From NCBI RefSeq assembly GCF_002305875.1, contig NZ_CP022098.1, forward strand, positions 1,240,001-1,304,000: DNA of 64,000 nucleotides. Direction: 5' to 3'. The notes below the pieces were generated by a model. It was not told where the DNA came from, did not search any database, and saw nothing but the letters and a program-made list of their open reading frames with translations. Both the position numbers and the translations under genes were made by a program. The DNA comes from Cystobacter fuscus (GTDB taxonomy: Bacteria > Myxococcota > Myxococcia > Myxococcales > Myxococcaceae). This document shows, one piece after another, positions 34,678 to 44,400 of this stretch (positions within the stretch are counted from its first letter, which is position 1; every line of letters starts with the position of its first letter).

Positions 34678-35895
34678 CTACTTCGTCGCGGGCATGGCGC
34701 GCCCCAGGCACCGCTGGAATCGCTTGTTCACCGACTGGGCGAACCACGCCGTGGAGCGGTCCCCGCTGAGCTTGGGGCTGCGGATGACCACCGACGGCAG
34801 CCGCGCGTACTCCGGGGGCTGGCCCGTCACCTCCTGGTACGCGCGCTTGATGGCGCTCCAGGTGTCCGTCTCCTCGAAGGCGAGCGTCTTCTCCTCGCGC
34901 ACGTCCTTGCGCACCCGTCGCTCGCTCAGGTCCGGGGCGTAGCGCCGCCGGAAGGTGAGGATCGCCTCCAGGCTGTGGCTGTCCGTGTCCAGGGGCTCGC
35001 CCTGTTTGTCGTAGGCGAGCAGATCTCCATCCGCCACCAGCTCGATGCCGGTGAGCCGGCTCACCTGGCTCTGGAGCGCCGCGTTGCGCGAGGCGTAGAA
35101 GCCCGCGTTGTAGTCCGCGAAGCGGTACACGGGGTCGGAGTAGTGGGCCTCGTAGCCAAGCAGTCGGGCGGTGCCGTAGTACACCCCGCCCCCACGTGTG
35201 TAGAGCTCCTCTCGCACCCGCCGCTGTGCGCGCTCATCGTCTTCTCCCGCCAGCTCCTCGGAGAAGCGCACACTCACCTGCATGGAGCCCGCGGTGGTGA
35301 TGGGGTTGAGGTCCTCCAGCCGTCCGGACTGGAAGAGGGCGCTGGCCAGCTTCGCCGCGGTGTAGGTGCTGGGAAACTCCGTCTCGTAGTACTCCAACAG
35401 CTCCCGGAAGACGCGGTCCAGATCCCTCTCCGTGCGCACCTGCTCCAGGCGTTGCGCGAACGTCCGCTTTTCTCCAGGCGCCTTGCCCCCGAGGAGGGCC
35501 GCGATCGCCGGAGGGCCGAAGGGACCCAGCTTGTCCGCATAGGTGTCCAGCCGCTGCTGGACGATGCGTGCCAGGCCCGGCACCGCCGGGTTGGCCTGGA
35601 AGCCCGACTCCTGCTCGATGACGGCGAGCACCGAGCACACCGCCTCGAGCGAGGGATGGATGCGGTGGGCCTCCAGGGCCGCCAGGACGTCCTCCGCCCA
35701 ACCCTCCCGCTCCTTCACGTTCGCGGGTACCAGTCGCACCGCCTCCTCCGCGCTGACGCGGGCGGGAAGGGGCTCGGTCCGCGAGGCCTGGCGATGGGCA
35801 CATCCGCTCAGGGCGCTCAATACACAGACAAACAGAGCCACCGCATACCAGCGGACACATCCAGACGTGTATGTGATGAAAGACTTCAAAGCCAT
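34678..35895 (-). CDS. DUF1615-family lipoprotein
   Basis: 405 aa; AGGGGA precedes the ATG. The N-terminal hydrophobic segment ends in the lipobox LSGC. The body matches the DUF1615 family (VCSVLAVIEQESGFQANPAVPGLARIV, NPITTAGSMQVSVRFSEE, ELYTRGGGVYYGTARLLGY, RFADYNAGFYASRNAALQ). The EQESGF and AGSMQVS segments resemble the catalytic Glu and motif II region of lytic transglycosylases, so a peptidoglycan-related role is plausible but not shown. It converges with the M16 pair and is divergent from the M4 protease at 35967. Confidence 0.8.
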   Translation of the reverse strand: MALKSFITYTSGCVRWYAVALFVCVLSALSGCAHRQASRTEPLPARVSAEEAVRLVPANVKEREGWAEDVLAALEAHRIHPSLEAVCSVLAVIEQESGFQANPAVPGLARIVQQRLDTYADKLGPFGPPAIAALLGGKAPGEKRTFAQRLEQVRTERDLDRVFRELLEYYETEFPSTYTAAKLASALFQSGRLEDLNPITTAGSMQVSVRFSEELAGEDDERAQRRVREELYTRGGGVYYGTARLLGYEAHYSDPVYRFADYNAGFYASRNAALQSQVSRLTGIELVADGDLLAYDKQGEPLDTDSHSLEAILTFRRRYAPDLSERRVRKDVREEKTLAFEETDTWSAIKRAYQEVTGQPPEYARLPSVVIRSPKLSGDRSTAWFAQSVNKRFQRCLGRAMPATK

Positions 35896-35966
35896 GACGT
35901 CCCCTTGATTCGTGAAGAGTCGCTATGAGAACTAGGTGGCCACTTCATTGAAGGAAGGGGGGGGCC

Positions 35967-38171
35967 ATGACGAATCGAATTCTGAGAAATTTTTGCATGA
36001 TAGGGCTGGGCATGAGCCTGGCGGCTTGTGGTTCGACGGGGAACGTGAACGAGGAGGCGGTGCGCGCGGGCGACAAGGATGTGGACATCCAGGCCGCGTT
36101 GTCTCGCTTCAAGGACGTGCGCGTGGTGGGCAGTGAGGCGGGTGTTCCCTATGCCGTGACCGGACGTCTGGGGAAGCTGTCGTCCGCGGGACGTCTGGAC
36201 GTGGCGGGCGTGAAGGATGAGCTGCGCGAGGAGATGGCGCGGCTTGCCCCCATCTTTCGCGTGGACGGAGGGGACCTGGTGCTTCAGCGCTCCCGGGTGG
36301 ACGAGCGGGGTCACCAACACCTGCGCTTCCAGCAGACCCTGAGGGGGCTGCGCGTGGTGGGCGGTGAGCTCGTGGTGCACGTGGATGAGACGGGCAACCT
36401 CTACGCTCTCAATGGCACCGTCCGCCCGGGCGAGACCGCGGCGTCCAAGGCGAGCGTGGCGCCCGAGGCCGCGCTCGAGGCGGCCGTGGCGGGCTCGTCC
36501 GCGCTCGGTGCCGCGGCCCAGGGCCCGGCGAAGCTGGTCTACGTGCTGCCCGAGCATGCCCAGGAGCCGCGGCTGGCCTATGAGGTCCGCGTGACGGGGG
36601 CGCGCGCGGGCATGCCCGCCGATGATCTCGTCTACGTGGACGCGCGGCGCGGCGTCATCCTGCTCGTCAATCCCCGCGTCCATTCGGCCCTCAACCGCAA
36701 GGTGCACTCGGCCAACAACGGCACCTCCACGCCGGGCACGCTCAAGCGCTCCGAGGGGCAGGCCGCCGTGGGTGACGCCCATGTCGACACGAACTACGAC
36801 ATGCTGGGCACCACCTACAATTGTTACAAGACGCTCTTCAATCGCGACTCGTACGACAACGCGGGCGCCACGCTGATCAGCACCGTCCATTATGACACCG
36901 AGTACGTCAACGCCTACTGGGATGGTACCCAGATGGTGTACGGGGATGGCGATGGCGTGAATTCCATCGAGCTCGGCCTGGATCTGGACGTGACGGTGCA
37001 CGAGCTCACCCACGCCGTGACGGACTCCGAGTCGGACCTCGTCTACTCGGGGGAGTCGGGCGGCCTCAACGAGTCCATGTCCGATATCTTCTCCGGCGTG
37101 TGCGAGAGCTGGTCGCGTGGCTGGTCCGTGGACGCGGACGTCTTCAAGGTGGGCGAGGACATCTGGACGCCGGGCACGGCGGATGACGCCCTGCGCTACA
37201 TGGACGATCCGTTCCTGGATGGGGACTCGCTCGACTTCTACGGGGACTACTCCCCGGGCGTGGACGTGCACTACAGCTCGGGCATCAGCAACCTGGTGTT
37301 CGCGCTGCTGTCCAAGGGAGGCACCCACCCGCGCGGCAAGACGACCCAGAACGTGACGGCGATTGGTCCGGAGAAGGCCGGCCGCATCTTCTACAAGGCC
37401 AACACGGATCTCTTCACCTCCAGCACCACCTTCGAGCAGGCCAAGACATACACCGTCCAGGCCGCCGAGGCGCTCTTCGGCGTGGGCTCGGCCGAGGCCG
37501 CCGCGGTGAGCGCCGCGTGGCTGGCCGTGGGCGTGCCCCCGCCGCCGCCCGTCACCACCCCGTTGACCAATGGCGTGCCCGTGAGCGGTCTGTCCGGCAG
37601 CACGGGCAACAAGAAGTACTACACGCTGGAGGTGCCCGCCGGTCTGCCCAACGTGGTGTTCGACCTGAGCGGCGGCTCGGGCGACGCGGACCTGTATGTG
37701 AAACAGGGCTCGGTGCCGACGACGGGCTCGTATGACTGCCGCTCGTTCAAGATTGGCAATACGGAGAACTGCACCTTCTCCAGCCCGGCGGCGGGCACCT
37801 GGTATGTCCTGATCTACGCCTACACCTCGTACTCGGGCGCGAGCCTCAAGGCCACGCATGAGGCGGGGGGCCCCGTGTCCGTGAGTGTCAGCGGCTCGCC
37901 GAGCCAGGGCCAGCGCATCTTCCATGGCCCGTACAGCGTGGTGGCGGGGACGACCTTCAAGGTGGTGATGTCGGGCACGGGCGACCCCGACCTGTACGTC
38001 CGCTTCGGCTCCGAGCCCACCACCACCTCCTACAACTGCCGCCCGTACTACTCCAACGCCTACGAGCGGTGCGAGCTGGTGGTGCCCGCGGGTGAGACCC
38101 GCGCGTACATCATGGTGGATGGCTTCACGGCGGCCACCTACAACCTGGCCATCAACTACACCCGGCCGTAG
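35967..38171 (+). CDS. M4 (thermolysin-like) metalloprotease with two PPC domains
   Basis: 734 aa. Signal with lipobox LAAC (Cys21). The propeptide (FTP/PepSY-like, about 40-235) assists folding; the catalytic domain (about 245-515) has zinc motif H345ELTH349 and the third ligand Glu369 in GGLNESMSDIFS. A Pro-rich linker (PPPPP) leads to two prepeptidase C-terminal beta-sandwich domains (about 535-630 and 640-734; SGGSGDADLYVKQGSVP, SGTGDPDLYVRFGSEP), often removed after secretion. It is an extracellular endopeptidase of the kind used against prey proteins. An AT-rich promoter region upstream and a strong terminator at 38196 suggest a single-gene unit. Confidence 0.95.
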   Translation: MTNRILRNFCMIGLGMSLAACGSTGNVNEEAVRAGDKDVDIQAALSRFKDVRVVGSEAGVPYAVTGRLGKLSSAGRLDVAGVKDELREEMARLAPIFRVDGGDLVLQRSRVDERGHQHLRFQQTLRGLRVVGGELVVHVDETGNLYALNGTVRPGETAASKASVAPEAALEAAVAGSSALGAAAQGPAKLVYVLPEHAQEPRLAYEVRVTGARAGMPADDLVYVDARRGVILLVNPRVHSALNRKVHSANNGTSTPGTLKRSEGQAAVGDAHVDTNYDMLGTTYNCYKTLFNRDSYDNAGATLISTVHYDTEYVNAYWDGTQMVYGDGDGVNSIELGLDLDVTVHELTHAVTDSESDLVYSGESGGLNESMSDIFSGVCESWSRGWSVDADVFKVGEDIWTPGTADDALRYMDDPFLDGDSLDFYGDYSPGVDVHYSSGISNLVFALLSKGGTHPRGKTTQNVTAIGPEKAGRIFYKANTDLFTSSTTFEQAKTYTVQAAEALFGVGSAEAAAVSAAWLAVGVPPPPPVTTPLTNGVPVSGLSGSTGNKKYYTLEVPAGLPNVVFDLSGGSGDADLYVKQGSVPTTGSYDCRSFKIGNTENCTFSSPAAGTWYVLIYAYTSYSGASLKATHEAGGPVSVSVSGSPSQGQRIFHGPYSVVAGTTFKVVMSGTGDPDLYVRFGSEPTTTSYNCRPYYSNAYERCELVVPAGETRAYIMVDGFTAATYNLAINYTRP

Positions 38172-38195
38172 TCGACAAGGCGGGCGGACGTACCG

Positions 38196-38226
38196 CGGGC
38201 GGCTCTCCCACGAGGAGGGCCGCCCG
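38196..38226 (+). terminator. Terminator after the M4 protease
   Basis: CGGGCGGC and GCCGCCCG outer arms with an inner CTCC/GGAG stem, then TGGTGTTTT. It starts 25 nt after the stop codon. Confidence 0.7.
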
Positions 38227-38355
38227 TGGTGTTTTCAGGCATTTCCGAGTGCTCCTGGGGGGGGATTGTGTCGAGAATGCGCTTTTTGATAAATTAAGAA
38301 TTATTCGCCCACAGTGTAAGTCGGCGACCGAGTTCTCCCGTGAAGGGGTAGTCGA

Positions 38356-39057
38356 ATGCCCTACCTTGTGAGCCCAACGAAGAGGGAACAGCGCCCGGGA
38401 GGCTTCACCCTCGTCGAAGTGCTGGTCGTGATGGCCATCATCGGCGTGACGACCGGGCTGGCGCTGGTGGCCTATGAGGCGGTGGGCCGGCGTGGGGCGC
38501 TGCAGAGCGCCGCGTTCGAGTTGCAGGGCGTGTTGAGCACGGCGCGCACGCGGGCCTCGTCGGCGGGCCATCCGGTGTGGGTTGTCTTCTATCCGGCGGG
38601 GGGGCGCGGCACGCTGAGCACCGGCAAGGGCGCGTTCCTGGTGGTGGAGGATCGCCAGAGCGTCTTCGCGCGCAACCCGCGTGGGCTCTTCGCGCTGCCG
38701 TTCACGGTGGACGTCATGGGCAGCACGGGCAGCGTGTCCGCCATCTACTACCTGGATGACCACGGCAAGAAGGTGCGCTTCGGGGCGCTGACGCCCGGGA
38801 TCACGGATGCGTTCGGCGCGCCCTTCCTGGGGCTCGCGGTGCAGACGTGCAGCTTCTGCGCGGGCACCGACAGTCCGAGCGGCGCCATGGGGTTCTACCC
38901 GGATGGGAGCGCGCGCTTCGTGGACGGCACGGGCCGGTGGATCACCACCACCAACCAGTCACTGGCCTTCAGCAGTACGCAGGGCGGGGGCCAGTACCTG
39001 TTCGCCATCTCGGGACCCTCTGGGTTCATGGCCACCTTTTCATCGGACAAAACCTAG
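38356..39057 (+). CDS. fimU: Minor pseudopilin, FimU/GspH-like
   Basis: 233 aa. Type III (prepilin) signal: basic leader, then G|FTLVEVLVVMAIIGVTTGLALVAYEAV, with Glu5 of the mature protein and a hydrophobic helix cut by PilD. The globular part resembles FimT/GspH (LSTARTRASSAGHPVWVVFYPA, MGFYPDGSARF). First gene of a fimU-pilV-pilW-pilX-pilY1 operon that primes type IV pilus assembly and forms the pilus tip. The preceding 180 nt are AT-rich for this genome (TTGATAAATTAAGAATTATT near 38285), a likely promoter zone. Confidence 0.85.
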   Translation: MPYLVSPTKREQRPGGFTLVEVLVVMAIIGVTTGLALVAYEAVGRRGALQSAAFELQGVLSTARTRASSAGHPVWVVFYPAGGRGTLSTGKGAFLVVEDRQSVFARNPRGLFALPFTVDVMGSTGSVSAIYYLDDHGKKVRFGALTPGITDAFGAPFLGLAVQTCSFCAGTDSPSGAMGFYPDGSARFVDGTGRWITTTNQSLAFSSTQGGGQYLFAISGPSGFMATFSSDKT

Positions 39058-39072
39058 AACGGAGGAACCACC

Positions 39073-39687
39073 GTGGACCTCACCTCCCGCCGCCGTGTCC
39101 GCAGCCGTCGCTCCACTCCGAGGGGTGTGTCTCTCATCGAGGCGATGATCGCCGCGGTGGTGCTGCTCATCGGGCTGATGGGCGTCTTCCAGGGGCTGCT
39201 CGTGGCCAGCCGGCAGAACGCCAACGCCAACCAGGCGACGCGCGCCTCGGGCATCGCCTCGCAGGTGCGCGGGGCGTTGGACACGCTGGGCGGCAACCGG
39301 GTGGTGGGCGTGCCGGGCTACACCGGCCTGCTGACCGGCGCGGACTGCAACCCCGGCGCGGAGGTCGCCGCGCTCACCGGCGGCCTGGAGAAGCTGCAGC
39401 CCGCCAGCGGCGAGTCCTGGGCCGTCCGCTGCATCTTCGACCTGGACGCCTACGAGCGCGCGGCGGGCGCCCGTCGGTTGCTCCCCAGCTACACGGAGGC
39501 GGACTTCGGCCGCTTCCGGCGCGTGCTGGTGATGATCGACAAGCCGGACGAGGCCACGGGCGTGCCCATCCACCAGGTCATCATCGTGGTCTCGTGGATG
39601 GAGGTGACCCAGCGCCGGTACGTCCGCCAGTACGTGAGCTTCTACGACTCCGGTCCCTTCGCGAACGAAATCAACGTCGAGATCTGA
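39073..39687 (+). CDS. pilV: Minor pilin PilV-like
   Basis: 204 aa from a GTG at 39073 after GGAGGA. Prepilin signal RG|VSLIEAMIAAVVLLIGLMGVFQGLL with the conserved Glu5. Pattern and position match PilV minor pilins of the tip complex. Vxx replaces the usual FTL after the cleavage site, which is tolerated. It lies 15 bp after fimU and 11 bp before pilW. Confidence 0.82.
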   Translation: MDLTSRRRVRSRRSTPRGVSLIEAMIAAVVLLIGLMGVFQGLLVASRQNANANQATRASGIASQVRGALDTLGGNRVVGVPGYTGLLTGADCNPGAEVAALTGGLEKLQPASGESWAVRCIFDLDAYERAAGARRLLPSYTEADFGRFRRVLVMIDKPDEATGVPIHQVIIVVSWMEVTQRRYVRQYVSFYDSGPFANEINVEI

Positions 39688-39698
39688 CCGGTCCCCCC

Positions 39699-40892
39699 AT
39701 GCCTCCTTCGAATCGCCCCCCGACCCCCGCACCGCGCGGCTTCACGCTCGTCGAGCTCATGGTGGGCGCGGTGATGACGACGATCATCCTCGCGGCCGTG
39801 GCCACCGCCCTGATGGGCGTGCAGGGGGCCTTCCAGCGCGAGTCGCGCGTGAAGGTGGCGGTGGAGGGGTTGCGCACGACGACGAGCTTCATCGAGCAGC
39901 GGCTGCGCATGGCGGGCTACGGCGTGGATCCGCGCTTCGCCTTCGACTTCAGCGGGGCGGTGATTCCGGACGGCGCCAAGTCCAACTACACCGTGGTGCT
40001 CGGTGGCTCCCAGCCCAACTCCATCACGGATGACCTGGCCTTCCGCTACCGGGACGCGGCGTGGATGCGCCGGGGGCACCTCGCGGGCTCCACCGTCGTG
40101 CTGGAGGACCCTGGGAGCACGTTCGGCGTGAGCTTCAACAAGGGCCAGCTCCTGCTCGTGTCGTGCGTGGGCAGCCGGGAGTACGTGGTGATGAAGGCCG
40201 GCGCGGCGGGGGTGTCGGCGGAGGCGAACGCGTCCGGCGGCTTCATCCTGGATCCGGCCCTCTCGTCCGTCCCCCTCAATACGCCGTGCCTGTCCAGGGC
40301 GGGCAACAGCGCGCCCTACCTGATGATGATCCACGTGATGCGCCTGCGCATCGTGGCCCTGGACGGCCGCCCGTTCCTGATGGCGTTCCAGGGCCTGGAC
40401 GAGCTGGACCTGTCGAGCGCCGTGCCGCTGGCCGCGGACGTGGAGTCCTTCCAGGTGGCCTACGTGATGAACCGGCCGGTGCCGGGCAGCCCCAACGCGG
40501 GGGTGATGGCGGTGGACTTCAACTCCCCGGTGACCAACTGGGTGTTGGGGGACACGGGCAGCGCGCTCGCGGACCGCACTCCGGATCCCAACGCCCTGCC
40601 GGTCCCCGTCCTCAAGCTGCCCTACGAGGATCCGGCCCGCTACAACCGGCACCCGGCCAACATCCGCGCCGTGCGCCTGAGCATCGGCATCCGCTCGACC
40701 ACCCCCGAGTCCAATGGGCGCCGCGCCTTCGAGCGCGTGGATCTGGAGGACTCGGGCGAGGCGGGGCCGGCGGATGGCTACTACCGCACCAACATGACCA
40801 CCACCGTGCGCGTCCCCAACATGCTGTCGCGCTCGACCTTCAATCCTCCGGTGGGTGACGAATCCACCGGTCTCAATGTGTGGGGAGGCTGA
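39699..40892 (+). CDS. pilW: Minor pilin PilW-like
   Basis: 397 aa. Prepilin signal RG|FTLVELMVGAVMTTIILAAVATALMGVQ, followed by the PilW-type helix LRTTTSFIEQRLRMAGYGVDPRF. PilW proteins are the largest of the minor pilins, consistent with this length. It contributes to the pilus-tip complex together with PilX and PilY1. Confidence 0.86.
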   Translation: MPPSNRPPTPAPRGFTLVELMVGAVMTTIILAAVATALMGVQGAFQRESRVKVAVEGLRTTTSFIEQRLRMAGYGVDPRFAFDFSGAVIPDGAKSNYTVVLGGSQPNSITDDLAFRYRDAAWMRRGHLAGSTVVLEDPGSTFGVSFNKGQLLLVSCVGSREYVVMKAGAAGVSAEANASGGFILDPALSSVPLNTPCLSRAGNSAPYLMMIHVMRLRIVALDGRPFLMAFQGLDELDLSSAVPLAADVESFQVAYVMNRPVPGSPNAGVMAVDFNSPVTNWVLGDTGSALADRTPDPNALPVPVLKLPYEDPARYNRHPANIRAVRLSIGIRSTTPESNGRRAFERVDLEDSGEAGPADGYYRTNMTTTVRVPNMLSRSTFNPPVGDESTGLNVWGG

Positions 40893-40898
40893 TCCACC

Positions 40899-41405
40899 AT
40901 GTGTCTCGAGAAGAGGGCTCCACGCGGCAACGCCCTCATGCTGACCGTCATCGCCATGGCGGTGCTGCTGTTGCTGGTGGTGGGGGCCATCCAGTTCTCC
41001 AACTACAACCGCGAGGCCTCGGCGGAGAAGCTGCGGGGCGACCGCGTGGGCGCCTGCGCGGACGCGGCGCGCCGTCACCTGCTCTCGCGCCTGAAGCTGT
41101 TCCGCGCGACCAACGAGCTGCAGATCCTCGACACGAAGCTCATCGATGATCCGGATCCGAGCGCGCGCACGCGCATCATGACCGGCCACTACAACGACAC
41201 CGCGGCGGACATCGCGCAGGCCACGGTGGTGGGGGTGGATCCGGTGTTCATGGGCGCCTCCGGCCGCCAGGCGCGGGAGATCGCCAACACCGTCCCCGCC
41301 TCGGGCGGGTTCATGGGCGGCCAGTACTACCGCGTGGTCGTCAAGTGCAAGGAGACCTCGGGCCGTGAGTCCGAGGTCGAGTTCCTCTTCCGGTACGGTC
41401 TGTGA
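40899..41405 (+). CDS. pilX: Minor pilin PilX-like
   Basis: 168 aa. N-terminus RGNALMLTVIAMAVLLLLVVGAIQFSNYNREASAEK: a hydrophobic helix after RG, lacking the canonical Glu5 and FTLIE motif, as in PilX/GspK-like minor pilins that sit at the very tip. It lies 6 bp after pilW; its stop is 11 bp before the pilY1 ATG. Confidence 0.78.
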   Translation: MCLEKRAPRGNALMLTVIAMAVLLLLVVGAIQFSNYNREASAEKLRGDRVGACADAARRHLLSRLKLFRATNELQILDTKLIDDPDPSARTRIMTGHYNDTAADIAQATVVGVDPVFMGASGRQAREIANTVPASGGFMGGQYYRVVVKCKETSGRESEVEFLFRYGL

Positions 41406-41416
41406 GGAAGGTCACC

Positions 41417-44400
41417 ATGTTCCGCAAGCTGACGCTCAGCCTCGTCGTGCTCCTGGTGGTGTTGCTCAGGGCGGACACGGCGGCCGCCATCGATCAGGCG
41501 GCCTGCTGCATGCCGACCACCTCCCGTCTGGACGCGTTGATGAATCCGGTCCGGGGCGGTGACGAGAAGTTCTTCTCGCGTCAGGGCGGGCCTCCCAACA
41601 TCCTCTTCATCATCGACACCTCCTCGTCGATGCATGACTGGCCGAAGGATTGGCCCTCCGGCCCCCGGGGCTGCTCGGACCCGTTCCTCAATGATCTGGG
41701 CTACAACAAGGACGAGACGTACGACCGGATGTGGACGGGCATCAACAGCCAGTCCGACGACTGGTTCGCCAACTCCTCGTACTACGAGGCGCCCAAGAAT
41801 GGGTACGGCGTCATCTTCGGGGATGCCCCGCAGGACACCGCCACCTGGACGAGCGCGGCCGCCGCGTGCCAGTCCATCCGCTACATCGGCACCACGGACC
41901 TGAACACCTGCCAGAGCTGCCTCGAGACGCGGGGCTACTATCTCCACGACAGCAGCACGCGGCGGGTGAAGGGCAACTTCCTCAACTTCTACGCTCCACG
42001 TGACTCGGGTGCGGTGAAGGTGCTGACCGACGTCGTCCGGGATTTGCGCGAGGTGCGCTTTGGCGTGATGGGCTTCCAGACGCGCGCGCAGAGGACGTGC
42101 TGGGGCCAGAAGGCCGGCACCAACAACCAGTGTCTCTGCATCCAGCAGCCCATGGGCCCCACGTGCGCCAAGTCCTACCCGCTGGACAGCAGCTCGGTGG
42201 AGAACAACCGCAACTCGGTGCTCAACAGCCTCACCAACGTCAACGCCAACAACAGCAACGGCCTCGGCTGGGACGCCTGCAACACGCCGCTCGCGGATGC
42301 GCTCTACGCGGCGGGCTATCTCTTCGAGTCCAAGACCTCCCCCACGCCCTTCTCCTCCTACCTGGGCAGCCACCCGACGAGCTCCAACTTCAGCGCGACG
42401 GATGGCGTCTGCTTCGAGTGTGGCTTCAACGCCGTCATCCTCCTGACGGACGGCGAGCCCTTCGACGAGCAGACGGTGGTCAAGCTCCCCTCCGCCATCA
42501 CCTCCAATCCGGCGCCGTGTGAGGGGTGCTCGCCCAGCCAGTTGCACAACGTGGCCCGCTTCCTGTGGGGGAAGGATCTGCGCTTCGACATGACGGGCGA
42601 GCAGCGCGTGGCCACGTACACCATCGGCTTCTCCGAGGACGTGAAGGACAGCAAGCTCTTGCAGGAGACGGCGCGGCTGGGGGGCGGCAGGTTCTTCTCG
42701 GCCCGCAGCACCAGCGAACTCAAGCGCGCGATGCTCACCATCCTGGATGACATCAACGCGCGCAACACCTCCTTCTCCACGGCGGCCGTCAGCACCCTGC
42801 AGACGCAGGACGCGGCGCTCACGGCCATCGTCCCGCGCATGATGCCCGCCAAGGACAACACCTGGGCGGGCCGGCTGTACCGCTACGAGCAGTTCAACGA
42901 GTTCGTCGAGGACCAGGACAAGAACGGCGACGGCGACCGCACCGACCTCTTCCTCGTCGACAAGGCGGGGAGCATGGTCGCGGAGGACTCCTCGAGCGAG
43001 TACCGCAAGCTGCTGTCCACCAACGGCGGGCCCAACGGCACGCCGCTCTTCGGTGGTTCCGCCGAGCCCTACTGGGAGGCGAGTGGCGAGCTCGAGAAGC
43101 TCGGGCATGCCCAGCGCAACATCTGGACGGTGACGGACAACGGCCAGTCGGGTGGTGGCGGAACGAAGGACGGGCTGCTGACGCAGCAGGACGGGCTCAT
43201 CGCCTTCAACCTCGATAACATCTCCCACCTGCGCCAGTACCTGGCCGTGAATGGCGCGCCGCTGTGCCCCAGCGGTCTGGGCACCACCTACAAGGCGGGC
43301 ACCCTCCTCACCCGGATGCAGATGCCCGCGTACGCGGACCTCGCCCTGAAGGCCGCGCCGCTCATGCTCGCCGCGGGCCTCAAGGGACTGCCCACCAGCC
43401 TGTCCACCCAGGACGGGTATGATCTGCTCTGCACGGCGCTGATCATCCAGTACGTGCGCGGCCAGGATCTGTTCGACGAGAACGGCAACGGCAAGCGGGA
43501 CGACACCCGGCCGTCCGTGCTGGGCGACATCTTCCACTCCTCGCCCCTGGTGGTGGATCCCCCGGCGGACAAGTTCCTGTGCGACCTGGGCGTCTCCACC
43601 CAGTGCGTGCGCACCCTCTACGCCACCCAGCAGAAGACCGGCGTGGAGTCCACGCCGATGGATGCGCGGGAGGACCTGCCCACCTCCTGCAACGTCGCCA
43701 CGCCCCTGCGGCGTGATGCCTATGACGCCTACGCGTTCGTCAACCGCAAGCGCGAGCGGCTCATCCTGGTGGGTGCCAACGACGGCATGCTGCACGCCTT
43801 CAGCGATGGGCTGGGCCAGGAGGACGCGTCGACGTGTGACGTGAAGTACCTGAGCAACGCGGCCGGGGGCGGGGTGGAGCGGTGGGCCTTCATCCCGGCG
43901 GACATGCTGCCGCGGCTCCAGGAGATGCTCCAGGGCCACGCCTACTTCGTCGACGGCGACGTCATGATCCGCGACATCTGGGCGGACGACAACGGGGATG
44001 GCCGCAAGTCGTGGAACGAGTACCACACGGTGGCCGTGGTGGCCGAGGGCCGCGGTGGCACGCACTACTTCGCCCTGGAGGTGTTGTGGGACATGGCGGG
44101 CAGCTCGACGGCCACCGCGAAGTCGCGGCCCGGCTTCCGGTGGATGTTCCCGCAGCCGTGCACGGACGAGTCGCTGCGCTTCGGCAAGACGCTCTTCAGT
44201 CTCAGCCCCAAGGCGCCCCCCATCGGGCCCGTGTTGATGAGCTCCACCACCGGCCAGAAGCGCCATGGCGACAAGGGGCCAGCGAGCACCGAGCGCTGGG
44301 TGGCGATGCTGTCGGGTGGCTGGTCTCCCGGAGGAGAGAAGGGGCGTGGCCTGTACATGGTGGACGTGTGGAACGGCACCGTGAACGGCCGCGACGACAA

